From Silurus meridionalis (taxonomy: Eukaryota > Chordata > Actinopteri > Siluriformes > Siluridae), in assembly GCF_014805685.1 (NCBI RefSeq), contig NC_060885.1:29324632-29388631 (forward strand): a DNA stretch of 64,000 nt, in the 5' to 3' direction. Every line of letters begins with the position of its first letter. Position 1 is the first letter of the stretch. Under the pieces are notes generated by a model. The model made no database searches. It was not told the origin of the DNA and was given only the letters and a program-made list of their open reading frames with translations. Both the position numbers and the translations under genes were made by a program. Positions 22,714 through 34,990 of the stretch are shown piece after piece.

Positions 22714-24551
22714 TTATTAACTTTTTATAAATTTTTATTTAATATTTTTTGTAATTATTAATGCAATTGATTTCTTCAAATGTTTTGATTTATATTATTT
22801 ATTCCCTAATTTACTGTATATTTATCTACATTGGACCAAGCAATAATGACTGCTTGGCCCATAGCACAAATACTGTGTTCTGAAATTAACAGGGCAAATT
22901 AACATTCATAAGATCAAGGAGTGATTCCTAGAACATCTCCGGTTAATGCTGAGCATCATTGTGACACAAGCAAAAAAAAAAAAAAAAATCCATAATCTAC
23001 GTTCTATGTAGCCAGGAGCTTGATGTAATCAAAGGATGTCCAAATTAAAATTAGGACCATGCTGCTGTTCAGTTGGTGGATTTTTTTCTCCCGAGGCCAG
23101 AAACAAACTTGCTTTCAGAAATGAAATTGTATCGATTTTCAAAAGACATAACACAGTGACACGCTTGGCTCACCGCCGTGTAACGAGACGACTGAACACA
23201 CACTTACACTGGGGTTTGTACCACAACAGAAACATTAAAAGTTACATGTCAAACACAGATTTAAGCCCTGAGCTCAGTACAAGCTAACTATCCACGTAGC
23301 TAACTCACCGAGACACATTAGTTCCTTTTTAGTAACAAAGAATTTGAGTATTAGACAGAAGTAATCTTTAAAATGTTCCTGCTTGTGTGCTAAGAAAGAA
23401 AAAAGTTCTCACGTTTATTGTACCTGGTGAGTTGTCGATAATTTATGGGTTTTGGTGAACACCTTGGTCATTTTCTGATACAATAATACATACAAATATT
23501 AAATTGCAGTATCTGCAATTCGCAAATGATATACACATAACCTGCCCACATAAACACTTCATTTATGATGCTTATGATGCTAATGGTAGATGAACTATTC
23601 TTCTTGTTTTTGTCTAGGTTTGCTAAAGTAGCCCAAGCTGAACTCTGCATTTCCAAGCTTTGTATTTCTACCACTTCCATTGCTGTCCACAACCCATTGT
23701 ATAGCCATCCTTATTGGGGAAAAAGAATCAGTCCTATATAAACACCAGCCATTTGAGTTTGACAAACAATACTTAAATTACTTCGTTTACTGGAACATAT
23801 TAGCATATAGCCAAAAGATGCTAGTTGTGCATGAACTCTCCCTTTAGATGTTCACCTTGCTTCACCGTAGGCTGACGTTTTTTAGAAATTATATTCAGAG
23901 ATTTAATTAGCAGCCTGAGGTGTCTATAGATGACTGAACTGGCTTCCAGAAACAGTCAAATAAACAAAACATCTAGAGCAACTCTGCCAATTACTACTGT
24001 TCAAACAAGGACACTCGTTCCCCTTTGCTCCTCATCTGGCGTGACAATTTACTTATTCATCGCTATGTTCCTGAGGTAACGAACAAGACGACATCTCAAG
24101 CGAAACCACAGGACGTTGACCTTCACAGAGTTGAAAAAAGTTGTTATCTCAACCATCGGCCAGTGTTTTGCTAATGGCTTAACTGAGTAGTCAGAGAATA
24201 TATCTACCGCCGACGTGGTTTCTAGACACGGAAGCACCGAGGCAACGTGTCGCTAATGAACTTCTTCAAAGTGCCACTTTTAATTAGCAGGGAAGGGACC
24301 TTAGACAGTTTTCGAGCTCTAATGGAACAATCATTGTTAGCATGACTAAGCGCTCGAAGCAAAACGCGAGTCCCTGAGAGATGATGAAAATAATATGGTG
24401 GGGGTAGGAAAAAAAAAATGACAAAAAAGAGAAGAAAGAAAGAAACGGACTGCCTGAGTGCTCCAGAAGGATCCTTCTTTTGGCAAATCGAATACAGTAT
24501 TCCCATCAGTTTAAAGCTACCGAGCCAGAACTTCACTTTATTTCTCTGATT
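22101..24551. other. mostly unassigned intron near the exon, with one large TA array
   Basis: The simple repeat 22638..22710 is listed separately. The rest, especially 23000..24550 next to the exon, is free of recognised repeats and of mixed composition. Purifying selection on regulatory sequence is possible but not testable here. Confidence 0.45.
22638..22710. repeat. A tract followed by (TA)n
   Basis: About 17 A residues, then ~27 TA units. An A-tract followed by a simple repeat often marks the end of an old retroposon, but no body is recognisable upstream. Confidence 0.95.
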
Positions 24552-24557
24552 TCCTAC
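24552..24557 (-). other. nrg3: 5' splice site (donor) of the nrg3 EGF exon
   Basis: On the minus strand the exon ends TGCAG and the intron begins GTAGGA. The cut leaves two bases of an Arg codon (AG), giving a phase-2 junction, as expected where the next exon completes Arg and continues with the fifth EGF cysteine. Confidence 0.85.
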
Positions 24558-24687
24558 CTGCAGTGCTTGTGAGGGCCACTTAAGGTCTCGATGACAAAAC
24601 ACTCGCCATCGTTGAGGCAATAGGCCAAGTCTTTCTCCTGACACGGCTTGAAGTGCTCCGATTTCAAGGGTGGGAGGGTTGGGGCCG
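24558..24687 (-). CDS. nrg3: neuregulin 3, EGF-like domain exon (130 bp)
   Basis: Neuregulin 3 is a membrane-anchored ligand of the ErbB4 receptor tyrosine kinase, and the EGF-like domain is the receptor-binding part. This exon supplies 2 bases, 42 whole codons and 2 bases. A short linker (PTLPPLKSEHFKPC) leads into the domain. Cysteines lie at whole codons 15, 23, 29 and 42, with spacing C-x7-C-x5-C-x12-C, which gives EGF cysteines 1 to 4. The blocks KDLAYCLNDGECFVIETL and HKHC are characteristic of NRG3 rather than NRG1, NRG2 or NRG4. Cysteines 5 and 6 must come from the following exon, which is outside the window. There is no frameshift or stop inside the exon, and it is bounded by consensus splice sites (phase 1 in, phase 2 out). 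A fish paralogue, nrg3a or nrg3b, cannot be chosen from one exon. The paralogue and the exon number are inference; family identity is firm. Confidence 0.94.
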
Positions 24688-24712
24688 CTGCAAGACAAAC
24701 ACAAGAGAAACA
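24688..24712 (-). other. nrg3: 3' splice site (acceptor) of the nrg3 EGF exon
   Basis: On the minus strand a pyrimidine-rich tract, ttctcttgtgtttgtcttg, is followed by CAG at 24690..24688. A branch-point match, ctaac, has its adenosine at about 24723, some 35 nt before the cut. The intron joins in phase 1. Confidence 0.85.
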
Positions 24713-24727
24713 AAATGTCTGGTTAGC

Positions 24728-25239
24728 AAAGTGTATGAGGTAATGAAGTATAAATAAAGTGGGCAAGGACGGCATAAAGACAAACAAGACACCACAAGTG
24801 ATTGGCTGCCAGTTGTGGCTATGAAATCTTTATATTTGCTCAATTACTCAGCAACACTTTCGGCCTTATGAAATATTTGAAATATTCGGCGAGTTATATA
24901 TGCAAAGTCTATATTACCACAGGGTCATAGGACAAATAACTAAAAATTTACCAAAAGACAAAAGTGTCCTGTTTTCAACCTCTTCTATTACAGCTGTGCA
25001 TCTTTTACAGTGCTTCGAACTATAACATTTCCACAGGATATTTTTTATGATAACATTTTTTAATAAATTTTTTTTGGAGACAAAATACACCCACATTTGA
25101 TTACATTTCAAAGCATCTGGAAAGCATTTGATGCATCCATTCAAAACAATTCACCCATTATCCTGTACAACAGTATAAGTGTGGCTAACTTGGTGTTTTT
25201 GTGTCTAGTGATCAACACAGTGATATCTGAGCAGATATT
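24728..25239. other. unassigned intronic sequence beside the exon
   Basis: No repeat recognised. Short open frames have no domain. Confidence 0.5.
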
Positions 25240-25610
25240 AGCAGTCTTGTTCTGCATAAGGCACCCCTCTTCAAAGCTGCATGGTATACAAACTGAGAGA
25301 ACATGTCTACTTGACAAGCCTAAATAAGCTGCACTTGCATGAGCCAATCTTTGTCCCAATCACCAGTTCCCAATAACCAAACACAGGTCATGATAATTTA
25401 CATTGACCAATCACTTATTTTTCTAATTTCCAATGAGGAATCACAATTGCTACCAAGGACCACTTTTTCACTTCTAAATGTTCTACCCAATGTCCAACAT
25501 TGCTCCCAATGATTCTTCCCAACAACTTTCATTGTTCCTGGTAACCAAAAACTAATCACCATTGTTTCCAATGACCAATCACCAAATGCAACTGTTCCAA
25601 ATAATCATTG
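25240..25610 (+). repeat. REP-D copy 1 with degenerate minisatellite
   Basis: The head has aaactgagagaacatgtcta and aagctgcacttgcatgagcc, followed by ~280 bp of degenerate units around ccattgttcccaatgaccaa and caccattgtttccaatgacc. The same head and unit type recur at 29215..29560. Unit length is about 20-35 bp and irregular. Confidence 0.7.
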
Positions 25611-26285
25611 GTCTAAAATGTATGAGTAAATGTACTTTGTTACTGTACTTAAGTAATTGTTGGCTACTTTCTAGTTTTATTGAGTATGAAAGACAATTAT
25701 TATTCAGTATATGTACTTTTTACTTCACTATATTTTATTTATTAAATTATATATAATTTAATAATATTTTATAAAAATAAATATAATTTATTAAATTATA
25801 TTTATTTATTAAATTATATATTATATATAATATATATTTATTAAATATATATTATATATATTTTATTTATTAAATGACAATGAACGTTACCGCTTTCTCG
25901 ACCGTGGCTTATTTGTTCTTATTGGTTGTTAGCTATTTTATTTGTCCGTTGAATACTATTGTGTGTTAATTAAAGATCCCTTTTTTAAAGATTGCTTTAC
26001 TACTACTTTTTTTTTTTTACCAACTTTAATCTGTTTTATTCTGGCATGTTGAAGAGGTTGTTGTGTTTATTGTTAATGCAGTGTTATGGTGTACAATTTG
26101 ACTAGTGCACCTTTAAGCCTACTTTCAGTACGAGTCAAATACTCAAGCACTGTTCAATTCAGATACGCAGACATTTACTCAAGTCATATTAGAATTGGTG
26201 AATTTTAAATTGCAATAGAGTGAATTTTGCAGTAAGGTATCTTTTACTCAAGTATGATTTTCAGGTACTCTTTACACCTCCGATC
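25611..26285 (-). repeat. REP-T copy 2, interspersed repeat
   Basis: Reverse-orientation match to 8246..8890: the end tactctttacacctccgatc, then the complements of the cttcaacatgc, cactgcattaac and agtaaagcgatctt blocks. A long AT-rich TATTTATTAAATTATA array (25730..25875) has expanded inside it. Confidence 0.7.
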
Positions 26286-26677
26286 AGTGCTGTTCCTGTT
26301 TTTGTTAAAGAATACACCCACATGTGAGTCCTGTTTCCTTGTGGGTCCGATTTTTTTCTTGAAAACATCCTCCGCATCCTTTCAAATCCTATTATAATGT
26401 GAAACAGTGCGTCCCACTTTCACAAGATTGCATCATGAGGTATGATTATATATTTTAGTATAATTGAATATCTTATTTGTGAAATTTGGTATAAATTATT
26501 AAATAAGTAGCAGTCATTATTCTTCACTAACGCACCATGTTCAAGTGATTGTTGACCAATTAAATGCGATTTGAACGCTAATAACTAAGAAATGAAAAAT
26601 ATTTGGGAAAATAATCTGATTTGAGAAAATACTATAATATTTTCTTTTGCATGGATTTTAATAACGGCTATTATTTT
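26286..26677. other. unassigned intronic sequence
   Basis: AT-rich, nothing recognised. Confidence 0.5.
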
Positions 26678-26885
26678 CCATCCATCATCAGTGCAACAGT
26701 AAATCTAGAGAATCTGTCCTGGGAGTACTGGAGTGAGATGAGGATACCTGCTCAATGGGATGCCAATATATCATAGACCCCCCCACACACATTCACACCT
26801 AGGGGCAATTTGTCACATCATATATACCTACCAGCATTGTTTTGGGAGGTTGGGGAAAACAGGAGATCCCAGAGTGTATTCCAAG
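26678..26885 (+). repeat. widespread fish interspersed repeat (class uncertain)
   Basis: The ordered blocks ggagtgagatgaggatacc, gggatgccaatatatcatag, cattcacacctaggggcaat and accagcattgttttgggagg match a repeat common in fish genomes. No coding content; probably the 3' end of a retroposon, decayed. Confidence 0.55.
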
Positions 26886-29214
26886 TGAATGTGGAATAAT
26901 TCAGAAACAAAAACAACTGAACTGAGGACTCAATCGCAGTGGTAAGCAACGCAAAAAAAAAACATACATCTGAAACATATATGAGGGGTGAAAGAGCTGC
27001 AGACACCACTGATCTATTTTTATACCTTCAAATTTCTGCCATAAGTCAGCAATGAAGCCATTAGCCTGGACAAGGCAACACTGTAATACAGTGTGTATGG
27101 TGTTATAACACAGCCGGGTGTTTGCTTTGTTTGCTGATCCGTGACTGCGAGAAGATGGATTGAGGAGAGAGACGATCATTCTCGCAGGCCTAATGAGATT
27201 AATACAGGAAGCGGTCCACTGTTTGGGAATAAGGCTCCATCATGATGAATAGGATGCACTCCTGCATTCGCGAGAGCCTGCATAATATCGGAACGTTGCT
27301 ATTTTTTACTCCTATCGACACACAGCGCTCAGCCTGTCAGCATGCTGACCATAGAACATGATTAATGAAATTGGGCTCGAACATATCTTGTAGCTACACT
27401 TCAAACCCTCGTGAGTGCGTCCGGATAACAGGAAGGTGTAGGGGCGCCAGCACAAAACGCTTTCATTTAAACAGAAAAGAATAAACCGACGCTTCTCGCC
27501 AAATACTAAGCACCAAGCATAAAGAATACCAATAAAGATATGAAGCTCAACTTTGTGTACAAAGGCAATAAATTCTTGCTAATCTTGCATCTATAAACGT
27601 GACGCAACACCCCTTTTACAAAAAGGCAGTTCAGACATCGCTAGCCCTGAGGATCATGGATTTTTCTTGAGACAGTTCTAACATCTTTTGTCTACGCTGA
27701 AGGCAAAATAGTGGAGGAGAGATAGAAGGATGGAGGGATGGAATTCCCTTGAGCTCTTTTCCACTGCTGTCTTTCAGAATCAGCATTCCTCTAGGTTCCT
27801 AGAGGCATAGCCTTTAGACAAGGTCAGAGGGTATCAATCAGTGCTGGAGATGCAGTAAAGATGACACCAGGAGAGAATGGAGAACAGAGAAGGACGAGGA
27901 CGCGCTCGCCGACAGGATTGATGGCAAACGTCTAATAATTCTAGTTAAGTGCTTCTAGAACAGTCCTTTGAGAACTTTGGATGGAACTATTGGGTTGTCA
28001 GGGGACAAATACATTCCAGTTTTCTCATTCTAGTGATCCATGTCTTGGTATTTGAGTCTCTTCAGATGAGTACAGACATAAAATACTATGGCATGTGATA
28101 ATATACATGTTTAATGCCGTTCTACCTTGTGTTCGAGGTTCATCAGGTAGGCACCACATCTAGCTCCACTTGTGTGATCAATTCTCTTCTCTATGGAATA
28201 AAACCATCCAGACACACCATCTCTTTACAGCTAAGTTTGAAAACGCTGCAATCCAAACATTTAAATAGACGGGTTGTTAGCATGTCAATCCTTTGGATCA
28301 GGACCTCTCCCGAACTGCCATCTCTGTTTTTGAAGAACAAGCCTGATTGGCTTTTTTGTTGTTCACAGCTGTTCTCCAAAGTTCATAGGAAAATGAATAA
28401 ATTTCTACACAAAAGGTTAGCACGGCCTAGTTAACTTTTTGTCTCAGTTCAATAAATGTCAGCCTGACGCAACCAAGATCTGCCTGCATATTGTTTTTCT
28501 TCAGTATTAACTTTTTTTTTTTTTATAAAATATTGTGTTCAGTCTAGCGCAACATGTCCATTAATCCTTGTCAAAAGCTGTGTGATTATTAGAAACTATG
28601 TAAATTCCTTCTTCCTGCTTCAGAAATGTCTGTATCTTTAGTGTATGCAATTGACATACCTTCATGTCAGGGTTCATATTTAAAAATGTTCCATTTTCTT
28701 TTTCTGAGAAAAGCACTGTGTGAAAAGATTTCTGGAACTGCAATGTCTAGTCTAGGATTTGTATTTAATGTGTGTGGGAAAATGTAGGCTAGCATTATAA
28801 TTCCACTTTGTTTTGGGGAGCATTAGGACAAAATGTGTCATTGAATGTCCCAAAAAAGAAAAACCTGCCTAAAAGCTTTTGCTTTGCCAATAATCGCTCA
28901 CTTTTACCTCTTTTTTTTTTTTTTTTATAAAGGTCAGTGGCAATTTACTGCCTGAAAAGGAAATACTGATTTCATCTTTAGGCTTCGCTGACCATTCATT
29001 GTCAGTAACCTTTTCATCAGATTACTGGCCCTGAGGGTTGTTTATGACAAAAGAACTCTTGAATCCCACTAGCTAAGACTTTCTAGACAGAAAAAAATTA
29101 AATCTACAACCAGTAACTTGACAAAGCTTAGAACCCTGGTCAGATTGGCCTTGGACTTAGTGACAATCTAGAGATAAATACATTGGCGTCTGTGAAGACA
29201 TTAGTAGTGCTACT
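26886..29214. other. unassigned intronic sequence
   Basis: 2.3 kb without a recognised repeat. 27180..27480 has balanced composition, several CpGs and no simple repeat, so it is a candidate conserved non-coding stretch. T tracts lie at 28511..28524 and 28911..28926. Confidence 0.45.
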
Positions 29215-29560
29215 GCACTGGATGTGACAAATCTCAGCTGCTGAGCAGACAAATTGAGAGAACATTACACATTGAGTTAAGTGAACAAGTCTGAATGAGC
29301 TGTACTTGCATGAATCCAATGTTCTAAGCAACCTGTCACCCATCACCATTGTTCCAGATGACAAATCACTGACAAAACATTGTTTCCCATGCCCAACACT
29401 GTTCCCAGTGACTGTTTACAACAGCGACCATTGTTCCTGATCACCATCGTTTTTATTGACCAATCACTACTTATCATTGTTCCCAATTATCAACATTGCT
29501 CCTAAGGATCGTTTCCAATGACTACTTATCACCACTGATCCCAATGACCCAACTTTAATG
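29215..29560 (+). repeat. REP-D copy 2 with degenerate minisatellite
   Basis: The head has caaattgagagaacattaca and gagctgtacttgcatgaatc, then ~230 bp of units such as caccattgttccagatgac and cattgttcccaattatcaac. Paralogous to 25240..25610, about 4 kb away. Confidence 0.7.
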
Positions 29561-29748
29561 TTCACAGGACCAGTTGTTGTGATTAATCAAACACTTTTTT
29601 TTGAGATTCTTGGTGATAATAATAAACACTATTTATTTCATCCACAATTGTTTATTATATGCCTATTTCCAGACTACTCACTACCAATGTTCTCGTCAAG
29701 TAGGTTTTTTTTTTTGCCATGCCAACCATATACAGTAAAGTACACAGC

Positions 29749-29872
<124 letters not shown>

Positions 29873-29899
29873 TTTAAACTAAAGTAAGACGCCTTGTTT

Positions 29900-30000
29900 G
29901 AAAATATAAGCAGTACAAAGTAGTACAGATTTTTTTTTATATAAATTTTACTTAATTACAGTAACTAAGTATTTGTACTTCGTTCCTCTGCAATACAGTG
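29900..30000 (+). repeat. REP-T fragment
   Basis: Contains gtacaaagtagtacagattt and acagtaactaagtatttgta, the terminal part of REP-T. Like copy 2 it lies just downstream of a REP-D block. Confidence 0.55.
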
Positions 30001-32877
30001 ACATGTTTTGTCCGTGCTCCTGATATTAATGATAGTATTTCGCAATGGCAGACCACGCATTTAACACTGAAGGCCTTCAATGGTCTATCTGTGACCAAAT
30101 CCATTTCTTCTCCTTTGTTAGCCATTGTGTAATGGGAAAACAGAAACCCACTACACTACAGATGTGGGTTACGAGGACTGACTAGTGTGCTCTCTGACCA
30201 GCCAATTAAAGGACGTGCAAATTCAGAGGTGAGGCACTGAAGACTTTTTATTGACCAGTCTGATTGGTTAACAGCTTAAAGCAACAGATTTAAATCTAAC
30301 ATTCTACATTTAGTATCTACATTTTCCCCATTTTTTTAGGGATTTCCTTTTCTAACTATTACCACACTTCCTCGAACTTTTATCCAAGTCTTTGAGAGAC
30401 ACTGTGGAAAGACACAAATGCCACTCCAAGTAAAATTTGCAATCGCAAAAACCGTGTTTCATCATTTCAGACTTAACCAAGCATTTGATTTTTCAATGTA
30501 GCTTTTGGGACCCTGAGCCCGTGCACCGCCAGAACCAATCGCACAGATTGCAGCCTGCGACTCGTTTCGAAGTCTGAAACAAACAAACAAAAAGCAAACG
30601 CACTCAACACAACAACCAAAGGGGCAGAAGGTAAAGCCTCTAAAGCCAACACAATCTTTCAGAATTACCATGCTTTCTCCTCAGGGAGCCACTCATACCC
30701 GGATGATGGGAGCGCAAGCCTGATGGAAGCGAGAACGCAGGGAGGTGGAGGGAGAGGTGTGTGCTATTTTACCCCCGGTGATACAAAAAAATGACTGATT
30801 TGATAAAGATAGCAGCTTCTCCAGCCTCCTCGACTGCACACGACCATATCCATACCATCAAGATATCAAGATCACCCCGCACTGATATTGGGTCAAATGC
30901 TGGGTGCCTGGCCTCAGAAGAGACAACACAGATGGAGTTCTATGTGTGCGTGTTCCAGTGTTTGTCCATGTGTGTGAAGGCCTGCATAGAGCACACTTCC
31001 TGAACATTACTTTCTATCACAGTCAACAGCCATCATGCAGAGAAATAAAGGCAGTCGATAAGTAAGCATGCAGGGAGAAGTTGCTCACAGCATTCACTCT
31101 GTACCTTCTGTACCAGGCCTCTAAGGGATGGTGTCGCTCAGGCAGTGGCACATAATGTATCTTTCCATTTCTATGGATTTTTTTTTTCTTCACCTCAAAC
31201 GGTAGATGAGGCATGCAGCAATAGTTCCTTCATCAACGATACCAAGAATGCAAGTTTGTTTTTTCCCCCTTCCCTGATAGAGTTGCTCCCAATATGTACT
31301 TTTTGTTTTGTTTGTCAAATCATCTCATAAATGTTATTCCGATAAAAAGCAATGAATAAATACATAAATAAATAAAAAGATATACATGGTCACCAAAAGC
31401 TGTAAATACTTCTACTTTTTACCTGAAATCTAAATTTATCCCAAAAGTACTTTTACTATAAACCCTGGGCTTCTGTACAAATATCTGGCCGCCAATAAGA
31501 TTTTAACAGTTAAATGCAAATAAAACTGGAGTAAAAACACATTTTCAATCATTTAGCTGTGGGTGATGGTTATCACATATTTACCAACAGGCTATCGTAA
31601 ACATTTTATGCTTGTTCAACTGTCATATCAGTTAAATTGCATCTTATTGTGGAAAGACAGTTCTTGTCCTTGCTAAAACATCCAATTCAATTTATAAGAA
31701 AATGAGATACCAGACAGCATGTTAATGGTAACAATTACCAAATGACACATGAACTATGGTCTTGCAGCTAGTTAGAAGTATTTAGATTCTATCCAGATTC
31801 TACCAGATTTTCTCAAATACTGAAGTTTAGCTTGTATTCCAAAAGTAACATTGTTCAATCATGCTTCTCTACTTGGTGGTGTCTCCTGGTCAGGACAGTG
31901 ATGGATCTTGAGCCAGTCCAATCTACATGTGTAATGCAGACATACATGATTGAGCAGATGCTGATACATTGTAGGACATCAAGTATACTTTGCATACATA
32001 TTTACACCAGTTAACTTCGTTCTCTAATACTATACCTGGACCAGTTTCTGAAGGTTTATCTTAATTTTGATCTAATACATGATACTAGCAAGTGATTGGA
32101 AGTAAATCAAGCTCATATCTCTAGCAAGTGATGAATGATATTGAATTCTGAATGTGATGCAAACATTTTCTTTCTTTTCTTGATATCTTCTGTTGCGGTA
32201 CTCAAAGTCTTTGGAAGAGTATCCTTTGAAAGTTCATTTGTACAACAAAGTTAGATGATTTTAATAAGCCGGGAACTGCTTTTTTCTGCCAACATTACCT
32301 TCTATTGAATCCCTGAAAAGAAAAATTGGTGACCTTTAAATGGTTCTGTGCAGAACCACACAACAGTGTGTTTATATTTCCAATAAGATTCTTTCCTAAA
32401 ACCTATTTAAGAACCAAGAAACCCTTCATTACCTATTGAACCATTAAAACCACTGCTAGGTATGCGTTCTTTCTTCCAATTTTTACTTTTTGGAAGTAAA
32501 TAAGCGAATTAAAGATAAAAGAAAAACAAGTGTTTATTATATCAGAAAGAATTTTAGTAGAACCATTTTTCAATTAATCGAATAAACCAATAAATAATCT
32601 CTGAAGAACCCTCTTTTTTCTAAGAGTGCACAGATTTTTTTTTTATAACATTAACTTATTTTTCAGCCCAAACTGGTGACTGGTGTCAAGAACTATAGAA
32701 CAGCATGTCTTTATCAGGTAGGGTTCTCTCTTAAAAATTGAGAACCATTTTAAGGTGCCATAAACTCTTAATTACCCAAAAAACAAACCCCTAGAAGGAA
32801 TATTTTCAAGATTCCAAGAACATAATAATTATCCAATGACTCATGAAGCTGAGTGGGATGTCACTTTTTGCAGGAGA
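30001..32877. other. unassigned intronic sequence
   Basis: 2.9 kb with no recognised mobile element. Contains an AAAT array (31353..31378) and a small piece resembling REP-T (31400..31460, tacttctactttttacctg). Short open frames carry no domain. Confidence 0.45.
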
Positions 32878-33064
32878 ACATTTACAGCAGTTGGAAGATG
32901 CCCTTAGAGCCCAGAGAGACTTACATTTATCTCATTCATACATCTGAGCAGCTATGGGGTTAAGTATCTTGTTTAGGGGCCCAGGAAGAGCAGTTTGGTA
33001 TGGCTGGGATTTGAAGTCACAGATCTAAAGTCCTATGTACAATGTCATAACTTACCTACCACCT
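32878..33064 (-). mobile_element. SINE-A copy
   Basis: Reverse orientation: tail acttacatttatctcattc, then gagcagctatggggttaag, ggggcccaggaagagcagtt and ggctgggatttgaagtcac, ending near the complement of the tRNA-like head (cttacctaccacct). Full length, diverged. Confidence 0.8.
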
Positions 33065-34349
33065 CCCCCCAGTCCATCTTTGCCCTAAATAGTAAGGGGA
33101 CCATGTGCTTTTACATAAAACACCTGGTAAAAGAACTCTCAAAACATTGTGATAATTAGGTAAGTAGGAATATTTTAACATTCAGGGTCTCGGACACAGG
33201 ATGTTAAATTCAACTCTGTCCAGGTTTTCCTTCTTTCTATGCCAAAACCTCATTAAAATATTAATAGTTTTTCCCCCTCTCTTCTATCCCTTCTAGTCAT
33301 ACCATTGCACAGGCTTTTTATTCTTTAACCTCTTGCATCTTTTCTCTTCCCCCCCACCCCTTTGGATTCATAACATCTTGCCTTGAAATGGGAGTTGAGA
33401 CCAGAATCAAGTTTCAGAATCAATTGTAAAGAAAACATGGTTTGAAGACACATTATATTAATTAGCATGGTAAACGTGTTAACAAAAAAAACCCCAGCCT
33501 TGTGAATGTAATGAAAAAATGTTTGGTTTATTTTGTGTTGGATATAAAAAGCATTATCGTCTTCCTGTCTGGTGGAACTTGGTCCCTCCCAACCTACAAG
33601 ACCATTTCCTTTTCATCCTAATCCTTGGAGAAACCTGTTCCGAGGTTCAACAAGATTTACAATCCAAATGTCAGCTACATTTGCTACACAGCTACAGAGC
33701 ATGTGTGTGTCTGTGTGATATGCCTGAAAAAGATAGTTTTTAGAAATTGTAATATTTAAATGAGGGAGGAGTTCAGGCTCCTAATGACTATCATAATGGC
33801 CGCCTCTTGCAGTGGGTGTCGAGCGACAATTGCTTCTACAGAGGCTGCCAATGCTGCTGCATTGCAGATGTGATGGGCGAAGGAGATGTGTGACAAAAAA
33901 GCACACACACACACACACACACACGCTCACATTTGGACCTTACACATCAGCCTTTGATAGACCACACTGAGTTTTGTACCCAAGAGAATTTGGTGACATG
34001 GCGGTTTGCAGCACTCCCACCATTTTTCATGCGTTTCAACAGGAAATGATTTTTACTCCATTGACACGCAAAAAAAAAAAAGAAAAGGAACCAAGTTATC
34101 AAAAAAGTGTCCATAACCGCACCAAATAACATTTCCAGCATTATGTTTAAGACTAGTCTTAAAAAAAAAAAAAAACAAAAGAGTCACCAACCAAATATTT
34201 ATGTAACAATGAGAATACTTTATCTGCATTTCTCTCTCCCTATTGCCTCTCTTCTCTCTTTTTCTGAGGTAAACATGCTCCTGAGGCTCCTGTTCCAGTC
34301 CCTTTCTTCACTTAAAATCTGCATGATTTATCCTACCTCTGAATGTTTT
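33065..34349. other. unassigned intronic sequence
   Basis: Contains a CA repeat (33901..33924) and A tracts near 34070 and 34160. A 142-codon plus-strand open frame at 34107 runs into REP-G and has no domain. Confidence 0.5.
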
Positions 34350-34750
34350 TTCTTTTCAATTGAAGACACTGTGTGCAGCTGGGGACGGTTCCACCTCAAC
34401 AGTCTAAAGATCCATGATGTTACTGAGCAACTCACGAACTCAAAGTTGTTGGATTTGGACTGTAAATTTACAAGTCTGCTACAATGGCACAGGATCAGTT
34501 TGCTATTACAGTTCTGCATTTTAGCACCTCAGTAACAGTACACCTTAACAATGATGGAAGTGTAATGAATGGACATTTGGTGTTGATGAGGACTGGTTCC
34601 TCTCTAGGTTTCTTCCTTATGCCATCTCAGGGAGTTTTTTCACAGTCACCACTGCCTCGCTCATTATGGATACTTTGCCCTTATATTAGAACATGCTACT
34701 TCTATCATAGAAACTTTTCCAATATGTACAAATCTGGCCTTTATTTAACT
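34350..34750 (+). repeat. REP-G interspersed repeat
   Basis: The most complete copy in the window. It has tttcaattgaagacactgtg, cagctggggacggttccacc, taaagatccatgatgttact, ctgctacaatggcac, then gactggttcctctctaggtt and catctcagggagttttttca. Collinear with 60388..60617 in the 5' part and 1..421 in the 3' part. Confidence 0.65.
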
Positions 34751-34861
34751 TGAACATCTGTTGGTGCGAGTATACACACTAATAAACACAGAAGTGAATC
34801 CACCCGAGAATGAACGGATGTGAAGAAAGAACCAATAAGGTGACAGGAGTGAAAACTTTAC

Positions 34862-34990
34862 ATGAGCTCAGTGGTTAAGGCATTAGACTCCGGATAAGAA
34901 GGTCGCTAGTTCGAATCCCAGCACTTCCAAGCTGCCACTGCTGCCCTTAAGTCGCTCTAGATAAGCACGTCTGCTGAATGCCATGAACGT
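34862..34990 (+). mobile_element. SINE-A copy with internal deletion
   Basis: The head is gagctcagtggttaaggc and tagttcgaatcccagca, followed by ccaagctgccactgctgccc and directly by the tail taagtcgctctagataagca and tctgctgaatgcc. The gggcccttgagcaaggccc middle is shortened. The B-box region gttcgaatccc is almost a tRNA consensus. Confidence 0.8.

Larger units (their letters stand above)
1..24557 (-). other. nrg3: nrg3 intron downstream of the EGF exon (partial)
   Basis: By gene direction this is the intron that follows the exon at 24558..24687. It starts with the donor GTAGGA, read on the minus strand. The next nrg3 exon should supply the last two EGF cysteines, and no frame before the window edge encodes it, so the intron exceeds 24.5 kb. 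It is filled with transposon remnants and microsatellites. Very long introns around this exon are known for NRG3 in other vertebrates. Confidence 0.85.

Noticed and set aside
24222..24713. 163-codon minus-strand open frame covering the nrg3 exon
   Set aside because: It is in a different frame from the EGF sequence and reads through intron on both sides. Only 24558..24687 in the other frame is coding.
25340..25610. CRISPR-like spaced repeats
   Set aside because: Units are degenerate, variable in length and without unique spacers, and the genome is a vertebrate. It is a decayed minisatellite.
34862..34930. Apparent tRNA gene with good A and B boxes
   Set aside because: It is the head of a SINE-A copy. 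The same head recurs with the SINE body at more than ten places in the window.
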